A stretch of DNA of 18,269 bases, taken from NCBI GenBank assembly GCA_004298625.1, contig SCSY01000166.1:1-18269 (forward strand), in the 5' to 3' direction. A program made the translations under genes and the position numbers. Under the pieces are notes generated by a model. That model worked only from the letters and a program-made list of their open reading frames with translations. It had not been told where the DNA came from and ran no database searches. Shown here piece by piece: positions 11,827 through 18,269 of this stretch. Numbering within the stretch: the stretch's first letter is position 1; every line of letters begins with the position of its first letter. This stretch comes from Nitrospirota bacterium (lineage in GTDB: Bacteria > Nitrospirota > Thermodesulfovibrionia > Thermodesulfovibrionales > UBA1546).

Positions 11827-14157
11827 ATGGCTGATAAAGCTGCAATAATCAAAGAAGCGCAGAAGTATCTTGCGCGGGGGCAGATAGACAAGGCAATTGC
11901 TGAATGGGAAAAGCTTGCAAAGGAATCCCCTGACGCCAACACCTTTAATACTATCGGAGATCTCTATTTCAAGAAAGGCGATAAAGTTCCTGCCATAGAT
12001 TTTTTCCATAAGGCGGCGCATTTTTTCAGAGACGAAGGTTTTTCTCTTAAGGCATTAGCCCTGTATAAGAAGATATTGAACACCGATCCTTCAAATACAG
12101 ACGCCATGAATGCCCTTGGTGAGTTGAGCGAGGAAAAAGGGCTGGCAACGGACGCCATAAAATATTATCTTGCAAGCGCGGATATTCTTTCCAGGGAAGG
12201 CAAAAAAGATGCGCTGTTGAAGACTTATGACAGGATACTGAATCTTTCCCCGTCCAACATTTCCCTGAGAAACAAGATTGCGGAGCTTTTCATAAAGGAA
12301 GGCCTTCAGATCGAGGCGGCAAAAGAATATCTGCACATAGCAAGATTATACGATGATAAAGATGACCATAATAATGCAAGGGACTATTTCAAAAAAGCCC
12401 TCCAATTCCAGCCTAATAATAAAGAGGCATTGCTGGGTCTGAGTTCCGTATTTGAAAAAGCAGGAGATTCAAGGCAGTCCTTGGAGCATGTAAAAAAAGC
12501 GATTGAGCTTTCTCCCCAGGACGCTGCGCTTTCTTTAAAATACGCGCAGCTTCTGGTCGCCCAGGAGTCTTTTGCAGAGGCCCTGCCGTATGTGACAAAA
12601 ATTATTGAGGCGGAACCGTCGAATATCACAGCAAAGAAACTGCTTGGAGAAATATACCTTAAGGAAGGGGACGAGCAAAAGGCATGGGCTGAATACAGCA
12701 GTGTGATAGATGAGATGGTGTTTGAGGAGAAGATTGATGAGGCGATAGAGACCCTGATATTGTTCAAGGATGTCGAACCTGTAGAGACGAGAAAAAAGCT
12801 GGTGTCGCTCTACAAGCAAAAAGAAAATTCAGAGGCTGCATTTACCGAACTGGTTTTTCTGGGCGATACCTTTGTCCTCTCAGACGGAATGCTGAAGGAG
12901 GCGTTGAATTGTTATCGGGAGGCGTTGCAGATACACCCTGATGATGCAGTATTAGAGGGTAAGGCAGCCGACATCGCCAGGGAGCTGGGAGAAGAAGAGC
13001 CTGCTGCGGCAAAGCCTGAAAAATCAGTTGTAGAGTCTCTGGCAGAGGCGGACATATTTCTCAGGTACGGCCTTTACGATGAAGCAAAGACGCTTCTTGA
13101 AAGTCTTAAGGTAAAAGAGCCTCAGGATATTGATATTCATCTGAAGCTTAAATCTTTATATATGGACACAGGCGACAAGGAGCAGGCGGTGACCGAGTGC
13201 CTTGTTCTTGCAGAGCTTTACAGCCGGGCCGGCAATATAGAACAGAGAGAAGTAGTTCTTAAGGAAGCTTATGAGATAAATCCCGAGGATCCCAGGTTGC
13301 TTGAAAGAGCTGCCTTGCAGCCTTCGGCAGAATTTATAGCGCCTGTTTCAGAAACAGCCGCCACAGGCCTGAATATCGAGAACTACAGCGAGGACCTGTC
13401 TGAAGCAGAGTTTTATGCAAGGCAGGGTCTGCATAATGAGGCCAGGGCTATATATGAAAGGCTGCTTAATATCTTCCCTGACAACGAAGAGATAAAGCAG
13501 AAACTTTTGTCGGCAGATATCCAGATGCCTGAGGTCCCGACGCCGGAACAGATTGTCGCGCAGGAGGAGATAACAGAAAAGCCCGTTGAAAAGCCCTTCG
13601 AGGAATTTACGATGCCGGAGGCGCTCGAGGCGCATGAGGCTCCGGAGCCTGCGCTGGAAAACGATGTGCTTGATATATTTGAAGAGTTTAAAAAAGGTCT
13701 TGAAAAAGAGGTGGGGTCGGAGGATTCGGAAACTCACTACAATCTCGGCATTGCTTATAAGGAGATGGGACTGATAGATGACGCGATAAGGGAATTCCAG
13801 GTATCGAAAAACGATCCGAAGAGATTTACCCAGTCCATAAATATGCTCGGGATATGTTATATGTCCAAGGGCCTGTTTTCCCTTGCAATTGAATCTTTCG
13901 GCGCTGCGCTTGGGAAAATTGAAACAAGGGATGAGTCATACTGGGGCGTAAATTATGATCTTGCAGAGGCTTATGAAAAAAATGGGGACACCGGCAAGGC
14001 CCTGGCGTTATATACGGATATATACGGCTGGAATTCAAAATTCAGAAATGTCTCGGAAAAGATTAATCTGTTAAAAGTAATGCTTGCAAAATCACCTGTA
14101 AAACCTGTAATATCTGAAAAGCAGAAAATAAAAAAGGAAAGGGTTTCTTATTTGTAG
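11827..14157 (+). CDS. Large tetratricopeptide-repeat scaffold protein
   Basis: A 776-residue protein without signal peptide or membrane segment, hence probably cytoplasmic. It is built of TPR units from residue 8 (KYLARGQIDKAIAEWEKLAKESPD) to about 480. Further units lie around 500-560 (AEFYARQGLHNEARAIYERLL), an acidic Pro/Glu-rich linker about 565-620, and a final TPR set starting at THYNLGIAYKEMGLIDDAIREF. TPRs mediate protein assembly; no enzymatic domain is seen. The ExeA-type ATPase starts three bases after the stop, so the two are cotranscribed and may work together, for example in assembling a secretion or pilus machine in the envelope (inference). The start has no ribosome binding site, consistent with a leaderless transcript. 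Confidence 0.9.
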   Translation: MADKAAIIKEAQKYLARGQIDKAIAEWEKLAKESPDANTFNTIGDLYFKKGDKVPAIDFFHKAAHFFRDEGFSLKALALYKKILNTDPSNTDAMNALGELSEEKGLATDAIKYYLASADILSREGKKDALLKTYDRILNLSPSNISLRNKIAELFIKEGLQIEAAKEYLHIARLYDDKDDHNNARDYFKKALQFQPNNKEALLGLSSVFEKAGDSRQSLEHVKKAIELSPQDAALSLKYAQLLVAQESFAEALPYVTKIIEAEPSNITAKKLLGEIYLKEGDEQKAWAEYSSVIDEMVFEEKIDEAIETLILFKDVEPVETRKKLVSLYKQKENSEAAFTELVFLGDTFVLSDGMLKEALNCYREALQIHPDDAVLEGKAADIARELGEEEPAAAKPEKSVVESLAEADIFLRYGLYDEAKTLLESLKVKEPQDIDIHLKLKSLYMDTGDKEQAVTECLVLAELYSRAGNIEQREVVLKEAYEINPEDPRLLERAALQPSAEFIAPVSETAATGLNIENYSEDLSEAEFYARQGLHNEARAIYERLLNIFPDNEEIKQKLLSADIQMPEVPTPEQIVAQEEITEKPVEKPFEEFTMPEALEAHEAPEPALENDVLDIFEEFKKGLEKEVGSEDSETHYNLGIAYKEMGLIDDAIREFQVSKNDPKRFTQSINMLGICYMSKGLFSLAIESFGAALGKIETRDESYWGVNYDLAEAYEKNGDTGKALALYTDIYGWNSKFRNVSEKINLLKVMLAKSPVKPVISEKQKIKKERVSYL

Positions 14158-14160
14158 GAT

Positions 14161-14979
14161 ATGGATTATCTTGAGTATTATGGTTTAAAAGAGCACCCGT
14201 TTTCAAATGTTGTTGATAACAGGTTTTACTATAAGGGCACACAGCATTCAGAGGCCCTGGTAAGACTGAAATACGCCATTGACACCAAAAAGGGACTGGC
14301 TGTTGTTATAGGCGATATAGGCACGGGCAAGACCACATTGGCTCGCAGGCTTCTCGAAGAACTCGATGAGAGTGTCTATGAGGCGGTCCTTCTCGTTGTT
14401 ATCCATTCGGCGGTAAGCGCAGACTGGCTGCTTAAAAAACTTGCAATACAGCTTGGGGTCTCCGATGTGAAAGAGGACAAGGTTGAGCTTCTGAGCCAGA
14501 TATACAGAAGGCTTTACGAACTCGGTGAGCAGGGAAAGGCCGCTGTAGTTATTATTGACGAGGTGCAGATGCTTAAGTCCAAGGAGATAATGGAAGAATT
14601 CAGGGGCCTCCTGAACATGGAGATGCCGGAAGGAAAGATGGTAAACTTCATATTCGTCGGGCTGCCGGACCTGGACAACGTCCTGTCGCTTGACGAGCCG
14701 TTAAAACAGAGGGTTGCCGTAAGGGTAAGACTGAAGGCGCTTTCCGAGGAAAATACAAAAGACTATGTAAACCACAGGATGCTGGTTGGCGGCTGTCCCA
14801 AAAATCCCTTCACAGACAGCGCAATGAAGACTATATTCGAGTATTCAAGCGGAGTTCCTCGCCTGATAAATACTATTTGCGATAACGCGCTTCTCGACGG
14901 ATACCTGTTCAAGGCGAATTCAATAGACGAGGCGATTATAAGGGCTGTTGCCGTTGATCTTGGGCTGAACGGGGAATAA
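14161..14979 (+). CDS. ExeA/GspA-like AAA ATPase
   Basis: A 272-residue ATPase with the ExeA-family opening YLEYYGLKEHPFSN, YYKGTQHSEALVRLKYAI, Walker A GDIGTGKTT (51-59), Walker B VVIIDEVQ (D133, E134) and the closing GVPRLINTICDNALLDGYL. In Aeromonas, ExeA with ExeB places the type II secretin in the peptidoglycan. Many bacteria have shorter ExeA-like ATPases without the C-terminal peptidoglycan-binding part, as here, beside pilus, secretion or exopolysaccharide genes. It overlaps the convergent lipoprotein gene by 44 bases. It nearly abuts the TPR gene, so translation is probably coupled. A TniB or transposition ATPase is less likely, because no transposase or Mu-type B protein context is present. 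Confidence 0.88.
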   Translation: MDYLEYYGLKEHPFSNVVDNRFYYKGTQHSEALVRLKYAIDTKKGLAVVIGDIGTGKTTLARRLLEELDESVYEAVLLVVIHSAVSADWLLKKLAIQLGVSDVKEDKVELLSQIYRRLYELGEQGKAAVVIIDEVQMLKSKEIMEEFRGLLNMEMPEGKMVNFIFVGLPDLDNVLSLDEPLKQRVAVRVRLKALSEENTKDYVNHRMLVGGCPKNPFTDSAMKTIFEYSSGVPRLINTICDNALLDGYLFKANSIDEAIIRAVAVDLGLNGE

Positions 14980-15667
14980 AAGAAATAGTTTTTATCTGCA
15001 ATCTTACCGTATATTTTGAGAGTTCTATTTTTATCCTCGACGGATACCAGAAATTGCCGTTGTTTACAGGGGTCTCATAAAAAATTCTGAGGTCCCTGCC
15101 GTTATCCAGCTCTATAATCTGACGGGTAGGCAGCATTGTTTTTTTGTCTATCGAGATGCTCTGCCATGAATTTTTCAGGCTGTAGATTTCATCCTGCTCT
15201 TCTATCCTATAGTCTTTAATGGTCCACCAGAGGATGCTGTTTCGTAAACCGTCTACAAGGATTATACTTTTATTCCTGCTGAGTTCGGGATTGCTTTTTA
15301 TCATGCCGTTTGTCTCTGTCAGTTCCGCCACGAGAAAACCCAATGAGTAGATCCGCAGGTCTAAAGTATCGTCCGTGAGTTCAAGGGCCGCATCCCCTGT
15401 TATTGTGCTGTCATCTTTTTCAAACTCTACAGAGAAGGTTGTGGCAACGCTTTTTATGCCGCTGCGCTCGGCGATGATTTTCTTTAGATCAGCTCCGTCA
15501 TAATCAGGCAGTTCAACTCTCTTCGTTGAGCAGGAAGTCAGCAACACCAGAGCAGAAAAGCAGAATATCATAAGGGTGAATAGGCGAATAGATTTTTTCG
15601 CTGATAGTTGATAGCTGACAGCTAAGTTTTTATCGTATCCCAATAGCTTCGAGCGCATCTTCAACAT
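14936..15667 (-). CDS. Outer-membrane lipoprotein, DUF4292/LolB-like
   Basis: A signal peptide with hydrophobic core at about 30-45 ends in the lipobox LTSC with C46 as the lipidated residue. The following 195 residues are beta-rich: SVATTFSVEFEKDD, GDAALEL, LDLRIYSLGFLVAEL, NSILWWTI, IYSLKNSWQSISIDKKTMLPTRQIIEL and IFYETP. This fits the LolA/LolB-like fold of DUF4292 lipoproteins (moderate confidence). GGAG six bases before the ATG supports the start inside radA, 38 bases before its end. Residues about 14-25 (NLAVSYQLSAKK) are encoded by a 7-nt repeat, so the stretch before the signal peptide is unusually long. The last 14 codons overlap the ExeA-like gene on the opposite strand. Confidence 0.78.
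   Translation of the reverse strand: MLKMRSKLLGYDKNLAVSYQLSAKKSIRLFTLMIFCFSALVLLTSCSTKRVELPDYDGADLKKIIAERSGIKSVATTFSVEFEKDDSTITGDAALELTDDTLDLRIYSLGFLVAELTETNGMIKSNPELSRNKSIILVDGLRNSILWWTIKDYRIEEQDEIYSLKNSWQSISIDKKTMLPTRQIIELDNGRDLRIFYETPVNNGNFWYPSRIKIELSKYTVRLQIKTISFIPRSAQDQRQQPL
15600..15627. repeat. 7-nt tandem repeat at the radA/lipoprotein junction
   Basis: Plus-strand units are GCTGATA, GTTGATA, GCTGACA and a decayed GCTAAGT. On the minus strand they read TATCAGC, TATCAAC, TGTCAGC, the same family as the GGTCAGC array in valS. The block starts two bases after the radA stop and encodes part of the lipoprotein N-terminus. Confidence 0.8.
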
Positions 15668-16985
15668 CCTTTACTCCAATTATCTCAAGTCCGAAAGATT
15701 CCTTGAGCCTGCCGTGATTGGTCATGGACATAACGGCTTTTTTGAACCCTATCTTTGCAGCCTCTTTAATCCTTTGTTCAGCATAAGCAACAGCCCTTAT
15801 CTCCCCTGAAAGACCGACCTCTCCGAACATGAACACCTTTGGGTCAATGGGTATCTCCCTGAGCGAAGACGCTATCGTTGTTACAACTCCCAGGTCAATT
15901 GCAGGCTCGATGATCTTAAGCCCGCCGACAACATTTATGAATATGTCCATTCCTCCAAGGTGCAGTCCCGCATTCTTCTCAAGCACTGCCGTCAGTAGAT
16001 TCACCCTGTTAAAATCCACTCCTATGCTTGTCCTTCTCGGCATCCCGAATGTTGTCGGCGATACCAGTGCCTGGATCTCAACCATCAAAGGCCTTGTGCC
16101 TTCTATGCTTGCTATAACCGTTGAACCGGAGACATTTAGCGGCCTTTCAGAAAGAAACAATTCAGACGGGTTTTCTATTTCAGAAAGCCCTGCATCCGTC
16201 ATCTCAAATACGCCGATCTCATTTGTCGAGCCGAAGCGGTTCTTGACGGTCCGCAATATTCGATAAGGATGTCCCCTGTCTCCTTCAAAATAAAGGACTG
16301 TATCAACGATATGCTCAAGGACCCTTGGACCTGCAATTGTGCCTTCCTTTGTAACATGGCCGACTATAAATACGGGGATTTCAGATTTCTTGGCAAAGAG
16401 CATGAGCCTTGCCGCACACTCCCTCACCTGACCGACGGAGCCCGGGGCTGAAAATATCTCCTCTGTATACATCGTCTGTATCGAGTCAACAACAATCACG
16501 CCTGGCTGGAGCTTTGAAGCAGTGTCAATAATGCCCTCAAGAGATGTCTCGGCAAGAAGGATTATCCTGTCTGAATCCACAGAGAGCCGTTCAGCCCTCA
16601 TTTTTATCTGCTCGGGAGATTCCTCGCCTGATACATAAAGCGCGCTCTCATATTTTTTAGAGAGCCCTGACATTGCCTGCATGAGAACCGTTGATTTTCC
16701 TATTCCCGGGTCGCCTCCTACAAGGATTACAGAGCCTGCTACGACGCCGCCGCCGAGGACCCTGTCAAGTTCCTTTATGCCGGTCGAAGTTCTTTTTTCT
16801 TTTCCGCTTGTGATTGTATTCAGGGGCTGGGGTTCTGACCTGCCGGACGGCCTTCTGCCCTGCCTGCTCTCTTTTTTCTCCTCGACAAGGGTATTCCATT
16901 CTCCACAGTCAGGACATTTGCCGAGCCATTTGGGACTCACATACCCGCACGCCTGACACTGGAAAAAGGTCTTTATTTTAGCCAC
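15630..16985 (-). CDS. radA: DNA repair protein RadA (Sms)
   Basis: A RecA-related, DnaB-like branch-migration ATPase used in recombination repair. The 451 residues show a zinc finger C10-x2-C13...C24-x2-C27, Walker A GDPGIGKST (91-99), LYVSGEES, VIVVDSIQT, the RadA-specific KNRFG and a C-terminal Lon-protease-like domain ending in FGLEIIGVKDVEDALEA. The start codon is GTG, chosen because the N-terminus then matches the family (MAKIKTFFQCQACG). No Shine-Dalgarno is close, but TATAAT ends five bases before the GTG. The lipoprotein gene begins within the last 38 bases. Confidence 0.97.
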   Translation of the reverse strand: MAKIKTFFQCQACGYVSPKWLGKCPDCGEWNTLVEEKKESRQGRRPSGRSEPQPLNTITSGKEKRTSTGIKELDRVLGGGVVAGSVILVGGDPGIGKSTVLMQAMSGLSKKYESALYVSGEESPEQIKMRAERLSVDSDRIILLAETSLEGIIDTASKLQPGVIVVDSIQTMYTEEIFSAPGSVGQVRECAARLMLFAKKSEIPVFIVGHVTKEGTIAGPRVLEHIVDTVLYFEGDRGHPYRILRTVKNRFGSTNEIGVFEMTDAGLSEIENPSELFLSERPLNVSGSTVIASIEGTRPLMVEIQALVSPTTFGMPRRTSIGVDFNRVNLLTAVLEKNAGLHLGGMDIFINVVGGLKIIEPAIDLGVVTTIASSLREIPIDPKVFMFGEVGLSGEIRAVAYAEQRIKEAAKIGFKKAVMSMTNHGRLKESFGLEIIGVKDVEDALEAIGIR

Positions 16986-16990
16986 TCTGA

Positions 16991-17020
16991 ATTATAACCT
17001 TGCCGGGAATCAATTGACAA
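16991..17020 (-). promoter_or_regulatory. Promoter of radA, probably giving a leaderless mRNA
   Basis: On the minus strand TTGTCA (17020-17015), 18 bases, TATAAT (16996-16991), five bases, then the GTG start of radA. Transcription would begin at or next to the start codon. This promoter lies between radA and the upstream glycosyltransferase gene, so radA need not depend on that operon. Confidence 0.55.
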
Positions 17021-17031
17021 GCGGAGTGAAT

Positions 17032-17715
17032 CTACCTGACATCCTTATAATGCTTCAGAAGCCTGTGAGGGAATATCCTTAAGATCGAAAAAGAAAGGGC
17101 CAATGTCCAGTCCCTCAATGTGGTGTAAACGAGACCTTCATTCAGCCATCTTCGTGGAGATGCCTTGATCGCGGGTTTTGCAAATATTATTTTGCCGGTT
17201 TTCTTGAGCCTGATTGATAACTCGATATCTTCCATTAAAGGAATATCCGCAAATCCACCCGCCTTTTCAAAAACATCTTTTCTCAGGAATATCCCCTGAT
17301 CTCCGTAAGGTATTGCAGTGGCCCTCGACCTCATGTTTGCGCCGAATTCAATTATCCTGAATGCAGGCGATGGGTGGTCTATTTTGAGAGCAAATGCGCC
17401 TGCAGACACCCTTACATCTCTGAGAGAGTCTCTTATTATTCCGAATCCGTTTTCAGGCATTATGCAGTCTGCATGGAGAAAAAGGAGCGCATCCCCGCCC
17501 GCCCTTTTCGCGCCGTAATTCATCTGATGCCCCCTGCCTTTACCAGCCGTGAAAACCTTATCTGTAAACTCCCGCGCTATAGATGTTGTCCTGTCCGCGC
17601 TTCCGCCATCCACCACGATCAGCTCTTCATCAGAGGTGATAAGCAGAGAGGAAAGGGTCTTGTTTATTATCTTCTCCTCATTCAGCGTAGGGACTATTAC
17701 AGATATTTTCATCAT
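17032..17715 (-). CDS. Family 2 glycosyltransferase, TIGR04283-like
   Basis: A 227-residue GT-A fold enzyme: ISVIVPTLNEEKIINKTL, LIVVDGGSADRT, the AGKGRGHQMNYGA segment, the DxD-like LFLHADC and PYGDQGIFLRKDVFEKAGGF with PLMEDIELSIRLKK. The GRGHQMN and ATAIPYGDQGIF blocks point to TIGR04283, a group often found beside TIGR04282-type transferases. No membrane segment is clear, although the C-terminal helix is hydrophobic. Acceptor and sugar are unknown. Its first codon overlaps the stop of the upstream TVP38 gene (ATGA), so the two are translationally coupled. Confidence 0.9.
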   Translation of the reverse strand: MMKISVIVPTLNEEKIINKTLSSLLITSDEELIVVDGGSADRTTSIAREFTDKVFTAGKGRGHQMNYGAKRAGGDALLFLHADCIMPENGFGIIRDSLRDVRVSAGAFALKIDHPSPAFRIIEFGANMRSRATAIPYGDQGIFLRKDVFEKAGGFADIPLMEDIELSIRLKKTGKIIFAKPAIKASPRRWLNEGLVYTTLRDWTLALSFSILRIFPHRLLKHYKDVR

Positions 17716-18269
17716 CTTTTATATTTCAGCTTTTTATAAATAACCGGAAACAATATAAGAAGTGCAAGAAAGGCCAGGGCTATCAGCATCCTTGCAGAGA
17801 ATATGTCTTCAACAGACTCTATTGTGTTGAGCCGGCTTCCGGCAAAGCTGTAGGCGATATCTCCGGGAATGATTCCAACCGCCGTGGTCCAGAGAAAAGT
17901 CCTTAAAGGAACCTTTGCCAATCCCGCAAAGAAGTTAATGAGAAAAAAAGGGAATGCGGGGATAAGCCTTAATGTAAGGAGGTAAAGGTGTCCGCTCTTT
18001 GCCAGTTCTTCGTTAAATCTTCGGAGCCGTTCTTTGTATTTTTTCTGAACCCACTCGCCTATAAGATAACGCGAGAAAAGAAACGCAAGCGTCGCTCCAG
18101 CAGTCGCGCCTATATTGGAATAGATTGCTCCATAAACAGCGCCGAAGACAAAACCGCCTGAAAGCGTGAGGACCGCAGCTCCAGGGACCGAAAGGGCAGT
18201 GGAGACGGTATACACGATTATATAGATCACGATTGAAAGGTAATAACGATTTAGCACAAATTCTTCCAG
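17712..18269 (-). CDS. TVP38/TMEM64 family inner-membrane protein (5' end outside the window)
   Basis: A DedA/SNARE-associated superfamily membrane protein. The visible part has about five hydrophobic segments, with the family motifs LSVPGAAVLTLSGGFVFGAVYG, GATAGATLAFLFSRYLIG and LRLIPAFPFFLINFFAGL. It ends in a positively charged tail (KKLKYKR). A GTG at 18257 could be a start, but the frame stays open to the window edge (LEEF before it), and relatives have an extra N-terminal helix, so the gene almost surely continues beyond 18269. Members are proposed lipid scramblases or transporters; the substrate is unknown. It is coupled to the glycosyltransferase by a 4-base overlap. Confidence 0.9.
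   Translation of the reverse strand: MEEFVLNRYYLSIVIYIIVYTVSTALSVPGAAVLTLSGGFVFGAVYGAIYSNIGATAGATLAFLFSRYLIGEWVQKKYKERLRRFNEELAKSGHLYLLTLRLIPAFPFFLINFFAGLAKVPLRTFLWTTAVGIIPGDIAYSFAGSRLNTIESVEDIFSARMLIALAFLALLILFPVIYKKLKYKR

Noticed and set aside
14161..14979. Transposition ATPase (TniB/IstB type) instead of ExeA-like
   Set aside because: The N-terminal YYGLKEHPFS and C-terminal GVPRLIN blocks are those of ExeA-like proteins, and no transposase, inverted repeats or target duplications are visible.

Overview
The window looks like a bacterial chromosome segment of moderate G+C. Its housekeeping genes are valS, nadC, argC, rpsI, rplM and radA. The lifestyle is probably that of an anaerobic or microaerophilic environmental lineage. 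The gene mix is a CheY receiver protein with a C-terminal repeat, a periplasmic two-domain rhodanese, an ExeA-type ATPase beside a TPR protein, and heptamer tandem repeats. I associate this mix with Nitrospirota (Thermodesulfovibrionia-like) or deltaproteobacterial-grade genomes. That placement is inference; no rRNA is present to confirm it.

Layout. 1-4811 (+): a response regulator, valS and nadC, closed by a strong hairpin at 4816-4847 that also serves the convergent genes. 4876-6162 (-): an exported rhodanese and a small exported protein, one operon. 6371-8336 (+): an accessory island with a BrnT/CopG-type toxin-antitoxin pair, an AT-rich spacer, a DUF1883-TIR protein, an integron attC-like site, and a truncated DUF3795 cysteine-rich gene. 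8411-9562 (-): a solitary AAA_14/DUF4143 ATPase. 9706-11662 (-): rplM-rpsI-argC. 11827-14979 (+): a TPR protein and an ExeA-like ATPase, nearly abutting. 14936-18269 (-): a TVP38-family membrane protein (cut by the window edge), a family-2 glycosyltransferase, radA and a DUF4292-like lipoprotein, tightly packed and partly overlapping.

Most notable points. (1) The TIR gene appears to be an integron-type gene cassette. A compact attC-like fold follows it at 8106-8153 and a degenerate one precedes it at 7156-7255, with no integrase in view. (2) Tandem arrays with a 7-nt period occur between genes and also inside valS (three different arrays) and at the lipoprotein N-terminus, where they are translated. 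Arrays with an 8-nt period flank the accessory island. (3) Three genes (the TPR gene, radA and the AAA_14 ATPase) lack a Shine-Dalgarno but have a -10 hexamer 5-6 nt before the start codon, suggesting leaderless mRNAs. (4) The BrnT-like toxin has no ATG, GTG or TTG where its family should start, but has a well-placed CTG behind a GGAGGT.
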